DNA from: Alteromonas sp. LOR | GTDB taxonomy: Bacteria > Pseudomonadota > Gammaproteobacteria > Enterobacterales > Alteromonadaceae | Length of the DNA stretch: 64,000 bases | Assembly: GCF_000753865.1 (NCBI RefSeq) | Contig: NZ_JQFW01000050.1 | Coordinates: 1-64,000 of the forward strand | Direction of reading: 5' to 3' | Shown here: in pieces, positions 46,409 to 56,852 of the stretch | Layout of the letters: each line of letters starts with the position of its first letter | Position numbering within the stretch: position 1 is the first letter of the stretch | The notes under the pieces: model-generated | Told to the model about the DNA's origin: nothing | The model's input: the letters and a program-made list of their open reading frames with translations, nothing else | Databases searched by the model: none | Made by a program: the position numbers and the translations under genes

Positions 46409-46810
46409 TTACTCTTCAGTTGCTTCTACTACTTCTTCTTCAGCTTCAACAACTGGACGGTCAACTAGCTCAACATATGCCATTGGGGCATTGTCGCCAG
46501 CACGGAAACCACATTTTAAAATGCGAGTGTAACCGCCTGGGCGTGCTTCGTAACGAGGACCAAGCTCGTTAAACAGTTTACCTACGACCTCTTTATCACC
46601 TGTACGGGCAAAAGCTAGACGGCGATTTGCAACGCTGTCTTCTTTAGCCATAGTGATTAGTGGCTCGATTACGCGACGTAATTCTTTCGCTTTTGGTAAC
46701 GTAGTTTTGATCACTTCGTGCTTGACCAAAGAACCGGCCATGTTTTTGAACATAGCTTGACGATGGCTGCTGTTGCGATTCAACTGACGACCACTCTTAC
46801 GATGGCGCAT
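46409..46810 (-). CDS. rplQ: Ribosomal protein L17
   Basis: 133 residues; '[20 protein letters not shown]' is the invariant start. The C-terminus has the acidic extension '[12 protein letters not shown]'. Last gene of the alpha operon, 41 bases after rpoA; 50S subunit. Confidence 0.97.
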   Translation of the reverse strand: MRHRKSGRQLNRNSSHRQAMFKNMAGSLVKHEVIKTTLPKAKELRRVIEPLITMAKEDSVANRRLAFARTGDKEVVGKLFNELGPRYEARPGGYTRILKCGFRAGDNAPMAYVELVDRPVVEAEEEVVEATEE

Positions 46811-46851
46811 AGTTTTATCCTTCTCTACAAATCAGTTTGATAAAAACCTGA

Positions 46852-47838
46852 TTAATCTTTTTCAGCGATGCTCTCTGGCGGCCAGTTTTCTAGGCGCATG
46901 CCTAGAGACAAACCACGAGATGCTAGAACATCTTTGATTTCAGTTAGCGATTTCTTACCAAGGTTAGGCGTTTTAAGTAGCTCAACCTCAGTGCGCTGTA
47001 CCAGGTCACCAATGTACTGGATAGCTTCTGCTTTTAAGCAGTTAGCAGAACGTACTGTTAACTCTAGGTCATCAACTGGGCGAAGTAGAATCGGATCGAA
47101 TTCCGGCTTCTCTTCTTTCGCTTCCGGCTCAGAAACATCACGTAAGTCTACGAATGCATCAAGCTGTTCAGCAAGAATGGTAGCAGAACGGCGGATCGCT
47201 TCTTCAGGATCTAAAGTGCCGTTAGTTTCCATGTCGATGATTAGTTTGTCTAAGTCTGTGCGTTGTTCAACACGGGCAGACTCAACAGTGTACGCAATAC
47301 GTTCTACTGGGCTGTATGAAGCATCAACTAACAAACGACCAATTGGACGATCATCTTCTTCAGAGGAGCGACGGGTAGAAGCTGGTACATAACCGCGACC
47401 CATTTCTACTTTAACGCGCATGCTGATTTCAGCTTCGCCTGTCAAAGTACAAATTAAGTGATCAGGGTTAACAATTTCTACGTCGCCATCATGCTGAATA
47501 TCACCAGCAACAACAGGGCCAGCGCCAGATTTCACTAGAGTTAGGGTTGCCTCAGTTTTACCTTCAAGGCGAACCGCTAAACCTTTAAGATTTAGCAAGA
47601 TTTCGATAACGTCTTCTTGTACACCTTCTTTGGTGCTGTACTCGTGAAGAACGCCATCTATTTCTACCTCGGTAACTGCACATCCTGGCATAGATGACAG
47701 TAATATACGACGTAGGGCGTTACCTAGAGTGTGGCCAAAGCCGCGCTCTAGTGGTTCCAAAGTTACTTTGGCACGAGTAGGAGAAACGTTTTCGATCTCT
47801 ACTAATCTCGGTTTTAGGAATTCAGTCACAGAACCCAC
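46852..47838 (-). CDS. rpoA: RNA polymerase alpha subunit
   Basis: 328 residues. N-terminal assembly domain ('[20 protein letters not shown]'), linker around 235-250, and C-terminal DNA-binding domain ('[20 protein letters not shown]', '[19 protein letters not shown]') that contacts UP elements and activators. Normal length; fourth gene of the alpha operon. Confidence 0.98.
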   Translation of the reverse strand: MGSVTEFLKPRLVEIENVSPTRAKVTLEPLERGFGHTLGNALRRILLSSMPGCAVTEVEIDGVLHEYSTKEGVQEDVIEILLNLKGLAVRLEGKTEATLTLVKSGAGPVVAGDIQHDGDVEIVNPDHLICTLTGEAEISMRVKVEMGRGYVPASTRRSSEEDDRPIGRLLVDASYSPVERIAYTVESARVEQRTDLDKLIIDMETNGTLDPEEAIRRSATILAEQLDAFVDLRDVSEPEAKEEKPEFDPILLRPVDDLELTVRSANCLKAEAIQYIGDLVQRTEVELLKTPNLGKKSLTEIKDVLASRGLSLGMRLENWPPESIAEKD

Positions 47839-47860
47839 AATGCTTCCTCTTTAGTTGGCT

Positions 47861-48481
47861 TTACTTAGAGTAAAGTTCGACGATCAACTGTTCGTTAATT
47901 TCAGCAGACAAATCAGTTCTTTCTGGAACGCGCTTGAAAGTGCCTTCCATTTTCGTGCTGTCTACTTCAATCCAGGTTGGCTTCTCACGTTGGTCAGCCA
48001 GTTCTAAAGCAGCAACGATACGCGCTTGCTTTTTCGCTTTCTCACGAACAGAAACCACGTCTTCGGCAGAAACGTTAAACGATGGAATGTTCACAACTTG
48101 ACCATTTACCATGATCGCCTTGTGGCTTACTAGCTGACGTGCTTCAGCACGTGTACTAGCAAATCCCATACGATAAACCACGTTGTCTAGACGCTGCTCT
48201 AAAAGCTGTAGCAAGTTTTCACCTGTGTTGCCTTTTAGACGCGCAGCTTCTTTATAGTAGTTGCGGAATTGCTTTTCCAGTACGCCGAACATACGACGAA
48301 CTTTTTGTTTCTCACGCAGCTGAACACCGTAGTCAGACAAACGGCCACGACGGGCACCATGCTGACCAGGCGCTGTATCGATCTTACATTTAGAATCGAT
48401 TGCGCGAACGCCGCTTTTAAGGAACAAGTCAGTTCCTTCGCGACGGCTAAGTTTGAGTTTTGGACCCAAATATCTTGCCAT
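47861..48481 (-). CDS. rpsD: Ribosomal protein S4
   Basis: 206 residues: '[20 protein letters not shown]' start and S4 RNA-binding domain ('[20 protein letters not shown]'). Primary 16S rRNA binder; in E. coli it also represses the alpha operon at the rpsM leader. Confidence 0.98.
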   Translation of the reverse strand: MARYLGPKLKLSRREGTDLFLKSGVRAIDSKCKIDTAPGQHGARRGRLSDYGVQLREKQKVRRMFGVLEKQFRNYYKEAARLKGNTGENLLQLLEQRLDNVVYRMGFASTRAEARQLVSHKAIMVNGQVVNIPSFNVSAEDVVSVREKAKKQARIVAALELADQREKPTWIEVDSTKMEGTFKRVPERTDLSAEINEQLIVELYSK

Positions 48482-48505
48482 GATCTTTCTCCAACTGTCC
48501 GTCGA

Positions 48506-48898
48506 TTAAACGCGACGTTTTTTCGGTGGACGACAACCGTTGTGAGGAATAGGTGTCACATCGGTAATATTTGTGATCTTATAACCAGTAGCGTTAAGAG
48601 CACGGATCGCAGACTCACGGCCTGGACCTGGACCTTTTACGAACACTTCTAGGTTCTTAAGACCGTATTCTTGTGCAGCTACACCTGCACGCTCAGCAGC
48701 TACCTGCGCAGCAAATGGGGTAGATTTACGTGAACCACGGAAACCTGAACCACCAGATGTCGCCCATGCTAGTGCATTGCCTTGACGGTCTGTAATAGTC
48801 ACAATTGTGTTGTTGAAAGACGCATGGATATGAGCCATACCGTCTGCAACCTGACGTTTAGCGCGCTTACGCGTACTACGAGCTGGTGCTTTTGCCAT
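48506..48898 (-). CDS. rpsK: Ribosomal protein S11
   Basis: 130 residues with '[20 protein letters not shown]' and the C-terminal '[16 protein letters not shown]'. 30S platform protein; alpha operon. Confidence 0.98.
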   Translation of the reverse strand: MAKAPARSTRKRAKRQVADGMAHIHASFNNTIVTITDRQGNALAWATSGGSGFRGSRKSTPFAAQVAAERAGVAAQEYGLKNLEVFVKGPGPGRESAIRALNATGYKITNITDVTPIPHNGCRPPKKRRV

Positions 48899-48912
48899 AA
48901 CTTACTCCCCGC

Positions 48913-49269
48913 TTACTTCTTAATTGGCTTACGAGGACCTTTACGGGTACGCGCATTAGTTTTAGTGCGCTGACCACGTAGAGGCAAGCTACGACGGTGG
49001 CGAATACCACGGAAGCAACCCAGGTCCATCAAACGTTTGATGCTCATAGAGACTTCACGACGTAAATCACCTTCAACAGTAAATTTCGCCACTTCGTCAC
49101 GAAGCTTATCGATAGTAGCTTCGTCTAGCTCTTTGATTTTTGTATCTTCTGCAACACCAGCACCTGCACAAATGCTTTTCGCACGTGTGAGGCCTACACC
49201 ATAAATCGCTTGGATAGCGACTACAGCATGCTTGTGCTCAGGAATGTTAATGCCAGCGATACGGGCCAT
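48913..49269 (-). CDS. rpsM: Ribosomal protein S13
   Basis: 118 residues from '[20 protein letters not shown]' to 'GPRKPIKK'. The ATG at 49269 is the family start; three extra upstream codons in the open frame are not used. First gene of the alpha operon. 30S head, contacts the 50S subunit. Confidence 0.97.
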   Translation of the reverse strand: MARIAGINIPEHKHAVVAIQAIYGVGLTRAKSICAGAGVAEDTKIKELDEATIDKLRDEVAKFTVEGDLRREVSMSIKRLMDLGCFRGIRHRRSLPLRGQRTKTNARTRKGPRKPIKK

Positions 49270-49278
49270 TAACAGCAC

Positions 49279-49443
49279 TCCTCTTGTTTATTTGTCGACG
49301 ACCTAAAAAGCCCGATAGGATACTCATCCGTCGACCAAATTGCAAATAAAGGTTCAAAACACCTATAAACAAAACTAGCAGAACCCGATAAGTATGCTTC
49401 GGATTCTGCTTAGTAGCTTTGCAAGTATTCTGTACCGCTTAGA
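49279..49443 (-). promoter_or_regulatory. Alpha-operon leader with hairpin (possible S4 site)
   Basis: A 165-base gap between rpmJ and rpsM. It holds a stem AGCAGAA/TTCTGCT around a 20-base loop (49378-49411) that itself can pair further (TCCGAAGC/ATCGGG). In E. coli S4 binds a pseudoknot in this leader to repress translation; whether this leader folds alike is inference. Confidence 0.4.
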
Positions 49444-49557
49444 TTAACCTTGCCTTTGCTTATGCTTTGGCTCTGTACAAATTACACGCACAACGCCGTT
49501 GCGCTTGATAACTTTACAGTTACGGCAAATCTTTTTAACTGATGCACGAACTTTCAT
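49444..49557 (-). CDS. rpmJ: Ribosomal protein L36
   Basis: 37 residues starting [15 protein letters not shown] and ending EPKHKQRQG. Cys11, Cys14, Cys27 and His32 form the zinc-binding set, so this is the zinc-containing paralogue. One residue shorter than E. coli L36 near position 29. Lies between secY and the alpha operon, as in E. coli. Confidence 0.95.
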   Translation of the reverse strand: MKVRASVKKICRNCKVIKRNGVVRVICTEPKHKQRQG

Positions 49558-49594
49558 TACATCACTCCCCTATCTTTAATATTAAGGGGCTAAC

Positions 49595-50914
49595 TTAACG
49601 GCCGTAGCCTTTAAGATTAGCTTTCTTCAGAACAGACTCATATTGACTACTCATCAAATGCGTCTGCACCTGTGCCATAAAGTCCATGATAACCACTACT
49701 ATGATTAGAAGCGACGTACCACCGAAGTAGAACGGAACATTCCAGGCAATTAGCATGAATTCAGGCACCAAACAAATAAAGGTTATGTATAGTGCGCCAG
49801 CCAGTGTGAGGCGAGTCATTACCTTATCAATATAACGCGATGTTTGTTCACCCGGGCGGATGCCAGGGATAAACGCACCAGACTTTTTCAAGTTATCTGC
49901 TGTATCACGCGGGTTGAAAACCAACGCCGTGTAAAAGAAGCAGAAAAAGATAATAGCTGCTGCATATAACATTACGTACAGCGGTTGACCTGGTGATAGC
50001 ATTAACGCTACGTCCTGCAACCATGCTGTTGATTCATTTTGTCCAAACCATCCTGCGATAGTTCCCGGGAACAAAATAATGCTGGAAGCAAAGATTGGTG
50101 GAATTACACCAGCAATGTTGACCTTCAGCGGTAAATGCGTGCTCTGCGCTGCAAAAACCTGACGGCCTTGCTGACGTTTCGCGTAGTTTACCACAATTCT
50201 GCGTTGTCCGCGCTCAACAAATACCACAAGGTATGTAAGTGCAATAACAATCACAGCAATCAACAGGAGGAATAACAAATTAATGTCGCCCTGCCTTGCT
50301 TGCTCTGCCGTTTGACCGATTGCTGTAGGTAAACCCGCAACAATACCAGCAAAAATCAAGATAGAAATACCGTTACCGATACCTCGTTCAGTAATTTGCT
50401 CACCCAACCACATAAGGAACATAGTTCCTGTGACCAAGCTCACTACCGCTGTAAAGTAGAATCCGAAGCCAGGGTTCAATACCAATCCATTAATTAGGTT
50501 TGGCAGGCCAGTCGATATTCCTATCGACTGGAAAATAGCAAGTACAAGCGTTAGATAACGCGTGTACTGGCTGATTTTACGACGGCCTGCTTCGCCTTCT
50601 TTTTTAAGCTCTACCATCGGTGGGTGAACCACCGAGAGCAACTGCATAATAATGGATGCAGTAATGTATGGCATAATGCCCAAAGCCAGAACGGATGCAC
50701 GCTCAAGCGCACCACCAGAGAACATGTTAAACATTTCTACAATGGTGCCTTTCTGTTGCTCGAACAAGTCAGCAAGTACAGCTGGATCGATGCCCGGAAT
50801 AGGAACATAAGAACCCAATCTGAAAACAACAATCGCACCAAGTACGAACAACAATCTTGCTTTAAGCTCACTCAAGCCGCTTTTAGCGCCTGAATCCAAT
50901 CCTGGTTTAGCCAT
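49595..50914 (-). CDS. secY: Protein translocase subunit SecY
   Basis: 439 residues with ten membrane spans. '[19 protein letters not shown]' is the plug/TM2 region, and '[20 protein letters not shown]' is the cytosolic loop that binds ribosome and SecA. Core channel of the Sec system in the inner membrane; last but one gene of the spc operon. Confidence 0.98.
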   Translation of the reverse strand: MAKPGLDSGAKSGLSELKARLLFVLGAIVVFRLGSYVPIPGIDPAVLADLFEQQKGTIVEMFNMFSGGALERASVLALGIMPYITASIIMQLLSVVHPPMVELKKEGEAGRRKISQYTRYLTLVLAIFQSIGISTGLPNLINGLVLNPGFGFYFTAVVSLVTGTMFLMWLGEQITERGIGNGISILIFAGIVAGLPTAIGQTAEQARQGDINLLFLLLIAVIVIALTYLVVFVERGQRRIVVNYAKRQQGRQVFAAQSTHLPLKVNIAGVIPPIFASSIILFPGTIAGWFGQNESTAWLQDVALMLSPGQPLYVMLYAAAIIFFCFFYTALVFNPRDTADNLKKSGAFIPGIRPGEQTSRYIDKVMTRLTLAGALYITFICLVPEFMLIAWNVPFYFGGTSLLIIVVVIMDFMAQVQTHLMSSQYESVLKKANLKGYGR

Positions 50915-50919
50915 CTAGC

Positions 50920-51354
50920 TTATTCCTCTACTTTACCGCCAGCAGCTTCAATCGCTTCTTTAGCGCCTTTAGTAACCTTTAAACCGCTTACTGTAACAGC
51001 ACGTGATAACTCACCGCTCTTAACTACTTTTACAAACAACATTTCTTTCTTAACAAGACCTGCTGCTTTCAAAGTTTCAAGAGAAACTGTATCACCGTCT
51101 ACTTTTGCGATTTCTGCAAGTGTTACTTGATCAGTAACAAAGCTCTTGCGTGAAGTGAAACCGAATTTCGGAAGACGACGCTGTAAAGGCATCTGACCAC
51201 CTTCGAATCCTGGCTTAACGCGGCCACCTGAACGGCTTTTTTGACCTTTGTGGCCTACACCACTCGTTTTACCAAGACCTGAGCCGATGCCTCGACCAGT
51301 ACGCTTACCAGATTTATGAGCCCCTGGTGCAGGAGCAATAGTATTTAAACGCAT
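50920..51354 (-). CDS. rplO: Ribosomal protein L15
   Basis: 144 residues: '[20 protein letters not shown]' Gly-rich N-terminus and '[17 protein letters not shown]'. 50S assembly protein; spc operon. Confidence 0.98.
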   Translation of the reverse strand: MRLNTIAPAPGAHKSGKRTGRGIGSGLGKTSGVGHKGQKSRSGGRVKPGFEGGQMPLQRRLPKFGFTSRKSFVTDQVTLAEIAKVDGDTVSLETLKAAGLVKKEMLFVKVVKSGELSRAVTVSGLKVTKGAKEAIEAAGGKVEE

Positions 51355-51358
51355 GTTC

Positions 51359-51538
51359 TTACTCCTCCACTATCTCGACCATGTAATGTACACGGTGGAC
51401 CATGCCACGTACGGCTGGGGTATCTTCCAGTTCACGAACATGGTTGATCTTACGAAGACCTAAGCCTTTAAGCGTAGCTTTGTGCTTAGGCAGTCTGCCG
51501 ATAGCACTTTTAGTTTGCTTTACTTTAATCGTTGCCAT
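51359..51538 (-). CDS. rpmD: Ribosomal protein L30
   Basis: 59 residues read directly from sequence: [20 protein letters not shown] at the start and HYMVEIVEE at the end. Between rpsE and rplO as in other spc operons; 4 bases before rplO. Confidence 0.95.
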   Translation of the reverse strand: MATIKVKQTKSAIGRLPKHKATLKGLGLRKINHVRELEDTPAVRGMVHRVHYMVEIVEE

Positions 51539-51544
51539 GTCTGA

Positions 51545-52045
51545 TTACCCCAAAATTTCATCTACAGACAATCCACGTTTCGCAGCAACTTTCGCTGGAG
51601 AATTCATCTCTGTCAGCGCGTTGATTGTTGCACGAACAACGTTGATTGGGTTTGTAGAGCCGTAACATTTTGAAAGTACGTTTTGTACGCCAGCTACTTC
51701 AAGTACTGCACGCATTGCACCGCCGGCGATGATACCGGTACCTTCTGATGCAGGCTGCATGTAAACTTTAGAGCCAGAGTGACGACCTTTAATAGGGTGC
51801 TGTAACGTATTGCCATTTAGGTCAACGTCAACCATGTTGCGACGTGCCTTTTCCATAGCTTTCTGAATTGCAGCAGGAACTTCACGTGCCTTGCCATAAC
51901 CGAAACCTACGCGACCGTTACCGTCACCCACTACTGTCAATGCAGTGAAACTAAAGATACGACCACCTTTAACCACTTTAGATACGCGGTTAACGGCAAT
52001 CAATTTCTCTAACAGTTCACCGTTCTGAACGTCTTGTTTAGCCAT
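51545..52045 (-). CDS. rpsE: Ribosomal protein S5
   Basis: 166 residues; '[20 protein letters not shown]' N-terminal RNA-binding domain and '[19 protein letters not shown]' C-terminal domain. 30S, decoding fidelity. Confidence 0.98.
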   Translation of the reverse strand: MAKQDVQNGELLEKLIAVNRVSKVVKGGRIFSFTALTVVGDGNGRVGFGYGKAREVPAAIQKAMEKARRNMVDVDLNGNTLQHPIKGRHSGSKVYMQPASEGTGIIAGGAMRAVLEVAGVQNVLSKCYGSTNPINVVRATINALTEMNSPAKVAAKRGLSVDEILG

Positions 52046-52054
52046 TATAAACTC

Positions 52055-52408
52055 CTAGAACTGAAGACCAGCTTCGCGAGCTGCATCAGCTAATGCTTTA
52101 ACGCGACCGTGGTATTGGAAGCCACTACGATCGAAAGCCACTGCTTTAATGCCTTTCTCAATAGCGCGCTCTGCGATTGCTTTTCCGACTACCGTCGCTG
52201 CTTCAGCGTTACCTGTAGATTTAAGATCTTTCGCAAGATCTTTTTCAACAGTTGAAGCCGCCGCTAATACTTCAGAACCGCACGGGGCGATAAGCTGAGC
52301 GTATATGTGGCGAGGTGTGCGGTTAATAACCAAGCGATGCGCGGCCAGTTCACGAATTTTTGCTCGTGCGCGAGTTGCGCGACGAATGCGAGCTGTTTTC
52401 TTATCCAT
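52055..52408 (-). CDS. rplR: Ribosomal protein L18
   Basis: 117 residues starting [18 protein letters not shown]; four upstream in-frame codons are excluded because 52408 gives the family length. '[20 protein letters not shown]' is the 5S rRNA-binding C-terminus. Confidence 0.97.
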   Translation of the reverse strand: MDKKTARIRRATRARAKIRELAAHRLVINRTPRHIYAQLIAPCGSEVLAAASTVEKDLAKDLKSTGNAEAATVVGKAIAERAIEKGIKAVAFDRSGFQYHGRVKALADAAREAGLQF

Positions 52409-52420
52409 CGTATCACCCAC

Positions 52421-52954
52421 CTACTTTTTCTTAGCTTCTTTACGACGTACATGTTCGTCAGCGTAACGTACACCTTTGCCTTTGTAAGGCTCTGGTGGAC
52501 GGTAACCACGAATGTTCGCCGCAACCTGTCCTACCATCTGCTTATCGGCGCCTTTGACGACGATTTCAGTTTGGCTAGGAGTTTCAACGGTAATGCCTTC
52601 AGGCATTTCGTATACTACAGGATGAGAGAAACCTAGCGTTAGGTTAAGCTTGCTACCTTGTGCTTGCGCACGGTAACCAACACCATTTAGCTGAAGCTTT
52701 TTCTCAAAACCTTGCGTAACACCTTGAACCATTGCGTTAAGAAGTGAGCGAACAGTACCAGCCTGTGCCCAATTGTTAGCGAAACCTTCACGAGGAAGTG
52801 CTTTCAATTGGTTCTCTTCTTGTACAACTTCAACAGCGTCGTTAAAAACGCGGCTCAATGTGCCTTTACTACCTTTTACAGTAACTTCTTGACCAGAGAT
52901 AGATATTTCTACGCCTGAAACCAAGTCTACTGGGGCTTTTGCTATACGTGACAT
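52421..52954 (-). CDS. rplF: Ribosomal protein L6
   Basis: 177 residues; '[20 protein letters not shown]' and the C-terminal '[20 protein letters not shown]'. 50S near the factor-binding site. Confidence 0.98.
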   Translation of the reverse strand: MSRIAKAPVDLVSGVEISISGQEVTVKGSKGTLSRVFNDAVEVVQEENQLKALPREGFANNWAQAGTVRSLLNAMVQGVTQGFEKKLQLNGVGYRAQAQGSKLNLTLGFSHPVVYEMPEGITVETPSQTEIVVKGADKQMVGQVAANIRGYRPPEPYKGKGVRYADEHVRRKEAKKK

Positions 52955-52967
52955 TTCAACTCCTCCG

Positions 52968-53360
52968 TTATGCTACATAACCGATGATCTCACCGCCCAT
53001 GCCAGCGTTACGCGCTGCACGGTCAGTCATCACACCTTTTGAAGTCGACACGATAGCGATACCCAAGCCACCCATAACCTTTGGAAGCTCATCTTTTTTC
53101 TTATAGATGCGCAGACCGGGGCGACTTACGCGCTCGATAGTGTCAATTACTTGCTTGCCTTCGAAGTACTTAAGCGTAACTTCTAAAACAGGCTTAACGT
53201 CACCTGATGCAGCAAAGTCTGTGATATAACCTTCTGACTTCAACACTTCGCATATAGAAACGCGAACTTTTGAAGAAGGCATAGTTACAGAAACTTTCTG
53301 AGCCATCTGGCCGTTACGGATGCGTGTGAACATATCCGCGATAGGATCTTGCATACTCAT
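52968..53360 (-). CDS. rpsH: Ribosomal protein S8
   Basis: 130 residues beginning [18 protein letters not shown] and ending '[19 protein letters not shown]'. Binds 16S rRNA and, in E. coli, represses the spc operon mRNA at rplE. Confidence 0.98.
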   Translation of the reverse strand: MSMQDPIADMFTRIRNGQMAQKVSVTMPSSKVRVSICEVLKSEGYITDFAASGDVKPVLEVTLKYFEGKQVIDTIERVSRPGLRIYKKKDELPKVMGGLGIAIVSTSKGVMTDRAARNAGMGGEIIGYVA

Positions 53361-53373
53361 TATCAGCTACTCC

Positions 53374-53679
53374 TTACCAACTGGCTTTCTTAAGGCCAGG
53401 GACTTCACCGCGCATCGCTGCTTCGCGAAGCTTAATACGGCTAAGGCCGAATTTGCGTAGGTAACCATGTGGACGGCCAGTTACGCGACAACGGTTACGT
53501 TGACGTGAAGAACTAGAGTCACGTGGTAATTGTTGCAGCTTCAGAACAGCGTCCCAACGCTCTTCTTCAGAAGCGTTAACATCGCTGATAATCGCTTTAA
53601 GTGCAGCGCGTTTCTCAGCATACTTAGCTACTAGCTTAGTACGCTTCGCTTCGCGTGCTTTCATTGATTCTTTTGCCAT
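53374..53679 (-). CDS. rpsN: Ribosomal protein S14
   Basis: 101 residues, the long zinc-free form: '[20 protein letters not shown]' without the CxxC pairs of the short form. Confidence 0.98.
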   Translation of the reverse strand: MAKESMKAREAKRTKLVAKYAEKRAALKAIISDVNASEEERWDAVLKLQQLPRDSSSSRQRNRCRVTGRPHGYLRKFGLSRIKLREAAMRGEVPGLKKASW

Positions 53680-53691
53680 AACCCTACACCC

Positions 53692-54231
53692 CTACTTTTT
53701 GAATGGGAAGTTAAACGCGTCCAGCAGAGCACGTGCTTCGTCATTAGAATTCGCACTGGTAGTGATAGTAATATCCATACCGCGAACCTTATCCACTTTA
53801 TCGAAATCGATTTCAGGGAAAATGATTTGCTCACGCACGCCCATGCTGTAGTTACCACGCCCGTCGAATGATTTTGGGTTCAAACCACGGAAATCGCGAA
53901 TACGCGGAATAGCGATTGAAATCAAACGCTCTAGGAATTCCCACATACGCTCGCCACGTAGGGTTACTTTACAGCCAATCGGATAACCTTCACGGATTTT
54001 AAAGCCCGCTACTGATTTTCTAGCAACTGTAACAATCGGCTTCTGACCGGCGATAGCCGTCATGTCAGCTTGAGCATTCTCAAGCACCTTCTTGTCAGCA
54101 ACTGCTTCACCTAAACCCATGTTTAGAGTGATTTTTTCAATCCGAGGGACTTGCATGACGCTTTTGTACCCGAACTGCTTAGCAAGTTCAGCTACTACTG
54201 TTTCTTTATAGAAATCATGCAGTTTCGCCAT
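53692..54231 (-). CDS. rplE: Ribosomal protein L5
   Basis: 179 residues from [23 protein letters not shown] at 54231 chosen by family length. '[20 protein letters not shown]' and '[20 protein letters not shown]' are signatures. 5S rRNA binder. Confidence 0.97.
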   Translation of the reverse strand: MAKLHDFYKETVVAELAKQFGYKSVMQVPRIEKITLNMGLGEAVADKKVLENAQADMTAIAGQKPIVTVARKSVAGFKIREGYPIGCKVTLRGERMWEFLERLISIAIPRIRDFRGLNPKSFDGRGNYSMGVREQIIFPEIDFDKVDKVRGMDITITTSANSNDEARALLDAFNFPFKK

Positions 54232-54248
54232 CGTACTCTCCAATATAA

Positions 54249-54563
54249 TTAAACAAGTTCGCCGTTAGATTTGAAGAAACGTACTTTCTTCTCATCTTCG
54301 AAACGGAAACCAACGCGATCTGCTTTACCCGTTGCTGGGTTAACAATCGCAACATTAGAAACGTGAATAGAAGCTTCTTTCTCAACAATACCACCAGCAA
54401 CACCCAATTGAGGGTTAGGCTTAGTGTGTTTCTTGACGAGATTAACGCCTTCTATAATTAAACGGTCATCAGCCATAAGCACTTTAAGGACTTTGCCTTG
54501 TTTGCCTTTGTCTTTACCCGCTAATACGACTACTTCATCATCACGACGAATTTTATTAGCCAT
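54249..54563 (-). CDS. rplX: Ribosomal protein L24
   Basis: 104 residues: KOW motif '[20 protein letters not shown]' at the N-terminus. 50S assembly initiator. Confidence 0.98.
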   Translation of the reverse strand: MANKIRRDDEVVVLAGKDKGKQGKVLKVLMADDRLIIEGVNLVKKHTKPNPQLGVAGGIVEKEASIHVSNVAIVNPATGKADRVGFRFEDEKKVRFFKSNGELV

Positions 54564-54575
54564 TATCGTGACTCC

Positions 54576-54944
54576 TTATAGTACCTCTGGGGCCAATGAG
54601 ATGATTTTCATGAAGTTTGAACTTCTCAACTCACGGGTTACCGGGCCAAAGATACGCGTACCAATTGGTTGCTTGTTTGCATTAAGCAAAACAGCCGCGT
54701 TACCGTCAAAACGAATGGATGAACCATCAGGACGACGAACGCCTTTTCTAGTACGCACCACCACTGCATTCAGTACGTCACCTTTTTTAACTTTACCGCG
54801 AGGAATTGCTTCCTTGACAGTAACTTTGATGATGTCACCGATACCTGCATAACGGCGATGCGAGCCACCAAGAACCTTAATACACTGAACCCTGCGAGCG
54901 CCGCTGTTATCTGCAACGTCCAGGTTAGTTTGCATTTGGATCAT
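54576..54944 (-). CDS. rplN: Ribosomal protein L14
   Basis: 122 residues: '[20 protein letters not shown]' to '[12 protein letters not shown]'. First gene of the spc operon. Unusually nothing ribosomal precedes it: rpsQ, rpmC and rplP, expected just upstream in gammaproteobacteria, are absent, and a 465-base region with its own promoter stands there instead. Confidence 0.98.
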   Translation of the reverse strand: MIQMQTNLDVADNSGARRVQCIKVLGGSHRRYAGIGDIIKVTVKEAIPRGKVKKGDVLNAVVVRTRKGVRRPDGSSIRFDGNAAVLLNANKQPIGTRIFGPVTRELRSSNFMKIISLAPEVL

Positions 54945-55044
54945 GTTAGTGCTCCGCTCTAAATTAAGACTCTCCCGAGTCGTTATTGTGCTGCTAAAAA
55001 CAACTGGATATCGTTGCTTTTATGTACATACCCCCATAAAAAGG

Positions 55045-55060
55045 GCGCGAAACTATAACA
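55045..55060 (-). promoter_or_regulatory. Probable spc-operon promoter
   Basis: Minus strand extended -10 TGTTATAGT (-10 hexamer = complement of 55052-55057) followed by a TTTCGCGCCC discriminator, about 100 bases before rplN. The -35 is weak. A GC-rich discriminator fits stringent control of ribosomal genes. Confidence 0.6.
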
Positions 55061-55113
55061 GAATTATTAACTAAGCGATAGCAGTAAATTGAATTAATTT
55101 TAGACTGGGTGGA

Positions 55114-55142
55114 TAAAAAAACCCCAGCTGGAAAACTGGGGT
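55114..55142 (-). terminator. Intrinsic terminator upstream of the spc promoter
   Basis: Stem ACCCCAG/CTGGGGT (55121-55142) followed on the minus strand by seven T. It isolates the spc operon from the lipoprotein gene 270 bases upstream, or ends a small RNA in between. Confidence 0.85.
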
Positions 55143-55409
55143 GATGATAACCACAGAGGAGGTCATCAAGCAGGAACTCAATGAGCTGCGCTACGTGAAC
55201 ATAGCTATCAAAACACTGCGCTTACTATTAAAGATAATAGATATTCGAGAATATGACAGTTTTTAGCCTAATCATTTTGTACCAAAATACACTTTGGTAT
55301 AAAAATAGAGACGCGTTAACTGCTCCTTTTACAATATTTCCCTTTTTACAAAGCTAAACAGCGCTAACAAGCTTCTGCTAGCGCTGATGTGTAGATAAGC
55401 GTTTTGCGA
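55143..55409 (-). other. Intergenic region, possible small RNA
   Basis: No protein gene. On the minus strand there are a hairpin AGCGCTA/TAGCGCT (55348-55373), an operator-like TACCAAA-N6-TTTGGTA (55279-55298), then a stretch ending in the pyrimidine motif GACCTCCTCT (an anti-SD-like sequence, about 55152-55161) just before the terminator at 55114-55142. This layout could be a regulatory RNA or only the 3' tail of the lipoprotein mRNA. Confidence 0.35.
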
Positions 55410-56852
55410 TTAAAACAGTATGTTTATCTCGTAACCCGTTGCTGTATCCGCCGGTTCAACGGTCACAATGTAGTTTTCTTCTTCTGTGAAGCCAAAAAGC
55501 GCCGTACGGTCTAACAATACTTGTTCGTCGTTGTCGTCTTCATACACTGCGATAACTTCGTAAAAATCAGAAGGCAGGACTTCGGTGCTGGTTTCACCAA
55601 ACTCTAAGTTATTCACTCTATACTCTGCGGTATCGATAGTTTCGTCATGACGTACAAGGAAAATTTCAACGTCGTCATAGTCGCTAACAAGGTTAATAAA
55701 GTTAACGGTTTTATCGTAGGCCTGTGGTAAACCACTTTCTTCGAATGTCGATGCTCCTAGTTTGCCATCTTTTTCATAGATAAGTATCGCCTTACTCTCA
55801 CCCTGATTTAGGGTAATCAGTTTATTGTTAAGATTAGTAATAGCACCAGAAGTGTCTTCTACCGACACACGGTAGTCACCGTAGCGAATTGCAGTAAAGT
55901 CAGAAAGCTCATCAGCAGCTAATGTAAATTCAATGTCTTCTTCGTCTGTGTTGCCACCGAAGGTAACGGTTACCGGTGTGTCTAAGTTTGTTGAATTGTA
56001 GATGCGGTATTGCGCATCGGCTTCTACATCGGTTAAACCAGATACCGTAGAGGAGTTTAGAATGGTGTCTACGACAAGACCTTCTTGTATAGCGCCACTT
56101 ACATCGCGAAGGGCCATTACGTATTCAGTTTCATAGATGAAATCTAAGGTTTGAGATTCAAAGATGACGTCAGTGCTGCCTGGCGCGGTAAGGTATACAG
56201 TGTATTCGCCTTCGTCAAAGTCATCGCTATCGTCATCACCATCCCAATAAGTTAACTCTCCTAAGTCGTTAGGCGTAATGGTGCCAAGAAAGTTTGCTGC
56301 TTCAAAGGGGTCGCCCGCATCGCTCATGTAAAAGTCAAAAGATTCGCCATCCATAGTGACTGAAATGGCGAGCAGTCTGAAGTGGTCCTCTAAGGTCTCC
56401 CGTTCATAGCTGTATTCGTTGAATGAGGGGCTATTGAAGTCGCCACTCATAACAATCATGGTTTTCTCACCTTCTTTCAAATTCACCGTTATTTCGTCTA
56501 TGTATACTTCTTGATCATCTGAGTCTGTGCGAATGAACTCTAAAACAAGTTCACCGCTTTCCATTGAATACATAGAAGACGCATCACCGAATTGCGCCGA
56601 GCCAAAGCTATCTCCATCCACTTCACGCATTTCTACATTTGCACCATTAGGCGATGCGTTATAAAACTGAAGATATGCAAATTCGTAATCTGAATCGCTG
56701 CTGTCTGAACCTCCACATGCCGAAAGGGCAAATAGCGCAACCAAACCTAGTGCAATGGTCCTATACCACGAACGGTAACCGCCACTAATGAGACAGGCAT
56801 CATAAAAGCCACTAATGTGACAGGCACGATAAAGGGAGGAGAGTGCTTGCAT
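55410..56852 (-). CDS. Lipoprotein with repeat-derived N-terminus, DUF4397-like body
   Basis: A 480-residue lipoprotein. The lipobox is in 'ALGLVALFALSACGGSDSSD' with Cys at about position 46, so the mature protein is lipid-anchored. The body is acidic with repeated domains of about 110 residues, each with 'YLQFYNASPNGANVEMREVD'-like and 'YRIYNSTNLDTPVTVTFGG'-like strands, suggesting DUF4397-type beta-sandwiches; role unknown. ATG at 56852 has AAGGA 10 bases upstream. The unusually long n-region, about 28 residues before the hydrophobic core, contains 'LYRACHISGFYDACLISGGY', encoded by two GACAGGCA repeats (56792-56826). Confidence 0.75.
   Translation of the reverse strand: MQALSSLYRACHISGFYDACLISGGYRSWYRTIALGLVALFALSACGGSDSSDSDYEFAYLQFYNASPNGANVEMREVDGDSFGSAQFGDASSMYSMESGELVLEFIRTDSDDQEVYIDEITVNLKEGEKTMIVMSGDFNSPSFNEYSYERETLEDHFRLLAISVTMDGESFDFYMSDAGDPFEAANFLGTITPNDLGELTYWDGDDDSDDFDEGEYTVYLTAPGSTDVIFESQTLDFIYETEYVMALRDVSGAIQEGLVVDTILNSSTVSGLTDVEADAQYRIYNSTNLDTPVTVTFGGNTDEEDIEFTLAADELSDFTAIRYGDYRVSVEDTSGAITNLNNKLITLNQGESKAILIYEKDGKLGASTFEESGLPQAYDKTVNFINLVSDYDDVEIFLVRHDETIDTAEYRVNNLEFGETSTEVLPSDFYEVIAVYEDDNDEQVLLDRTALFGFTEEENYIVTVEPADTATGYEINILF
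56792..56826. repeat. Two RAYT-type repeats inside a coding region
   Basis: GACAGGCA at 56792-56799 and 56819-56826, each preceded by CACTAATG(T/A), 27 bases apart. They lie in frame inside the lipoprotein signal-peptide region. Confidence 0.8.

Noticed and set aside
47000-47392. 174-codon plus-strand frame over rpoA
   Set aside because: Antisense shadow of rpoA with Ser/Arg-rich content.
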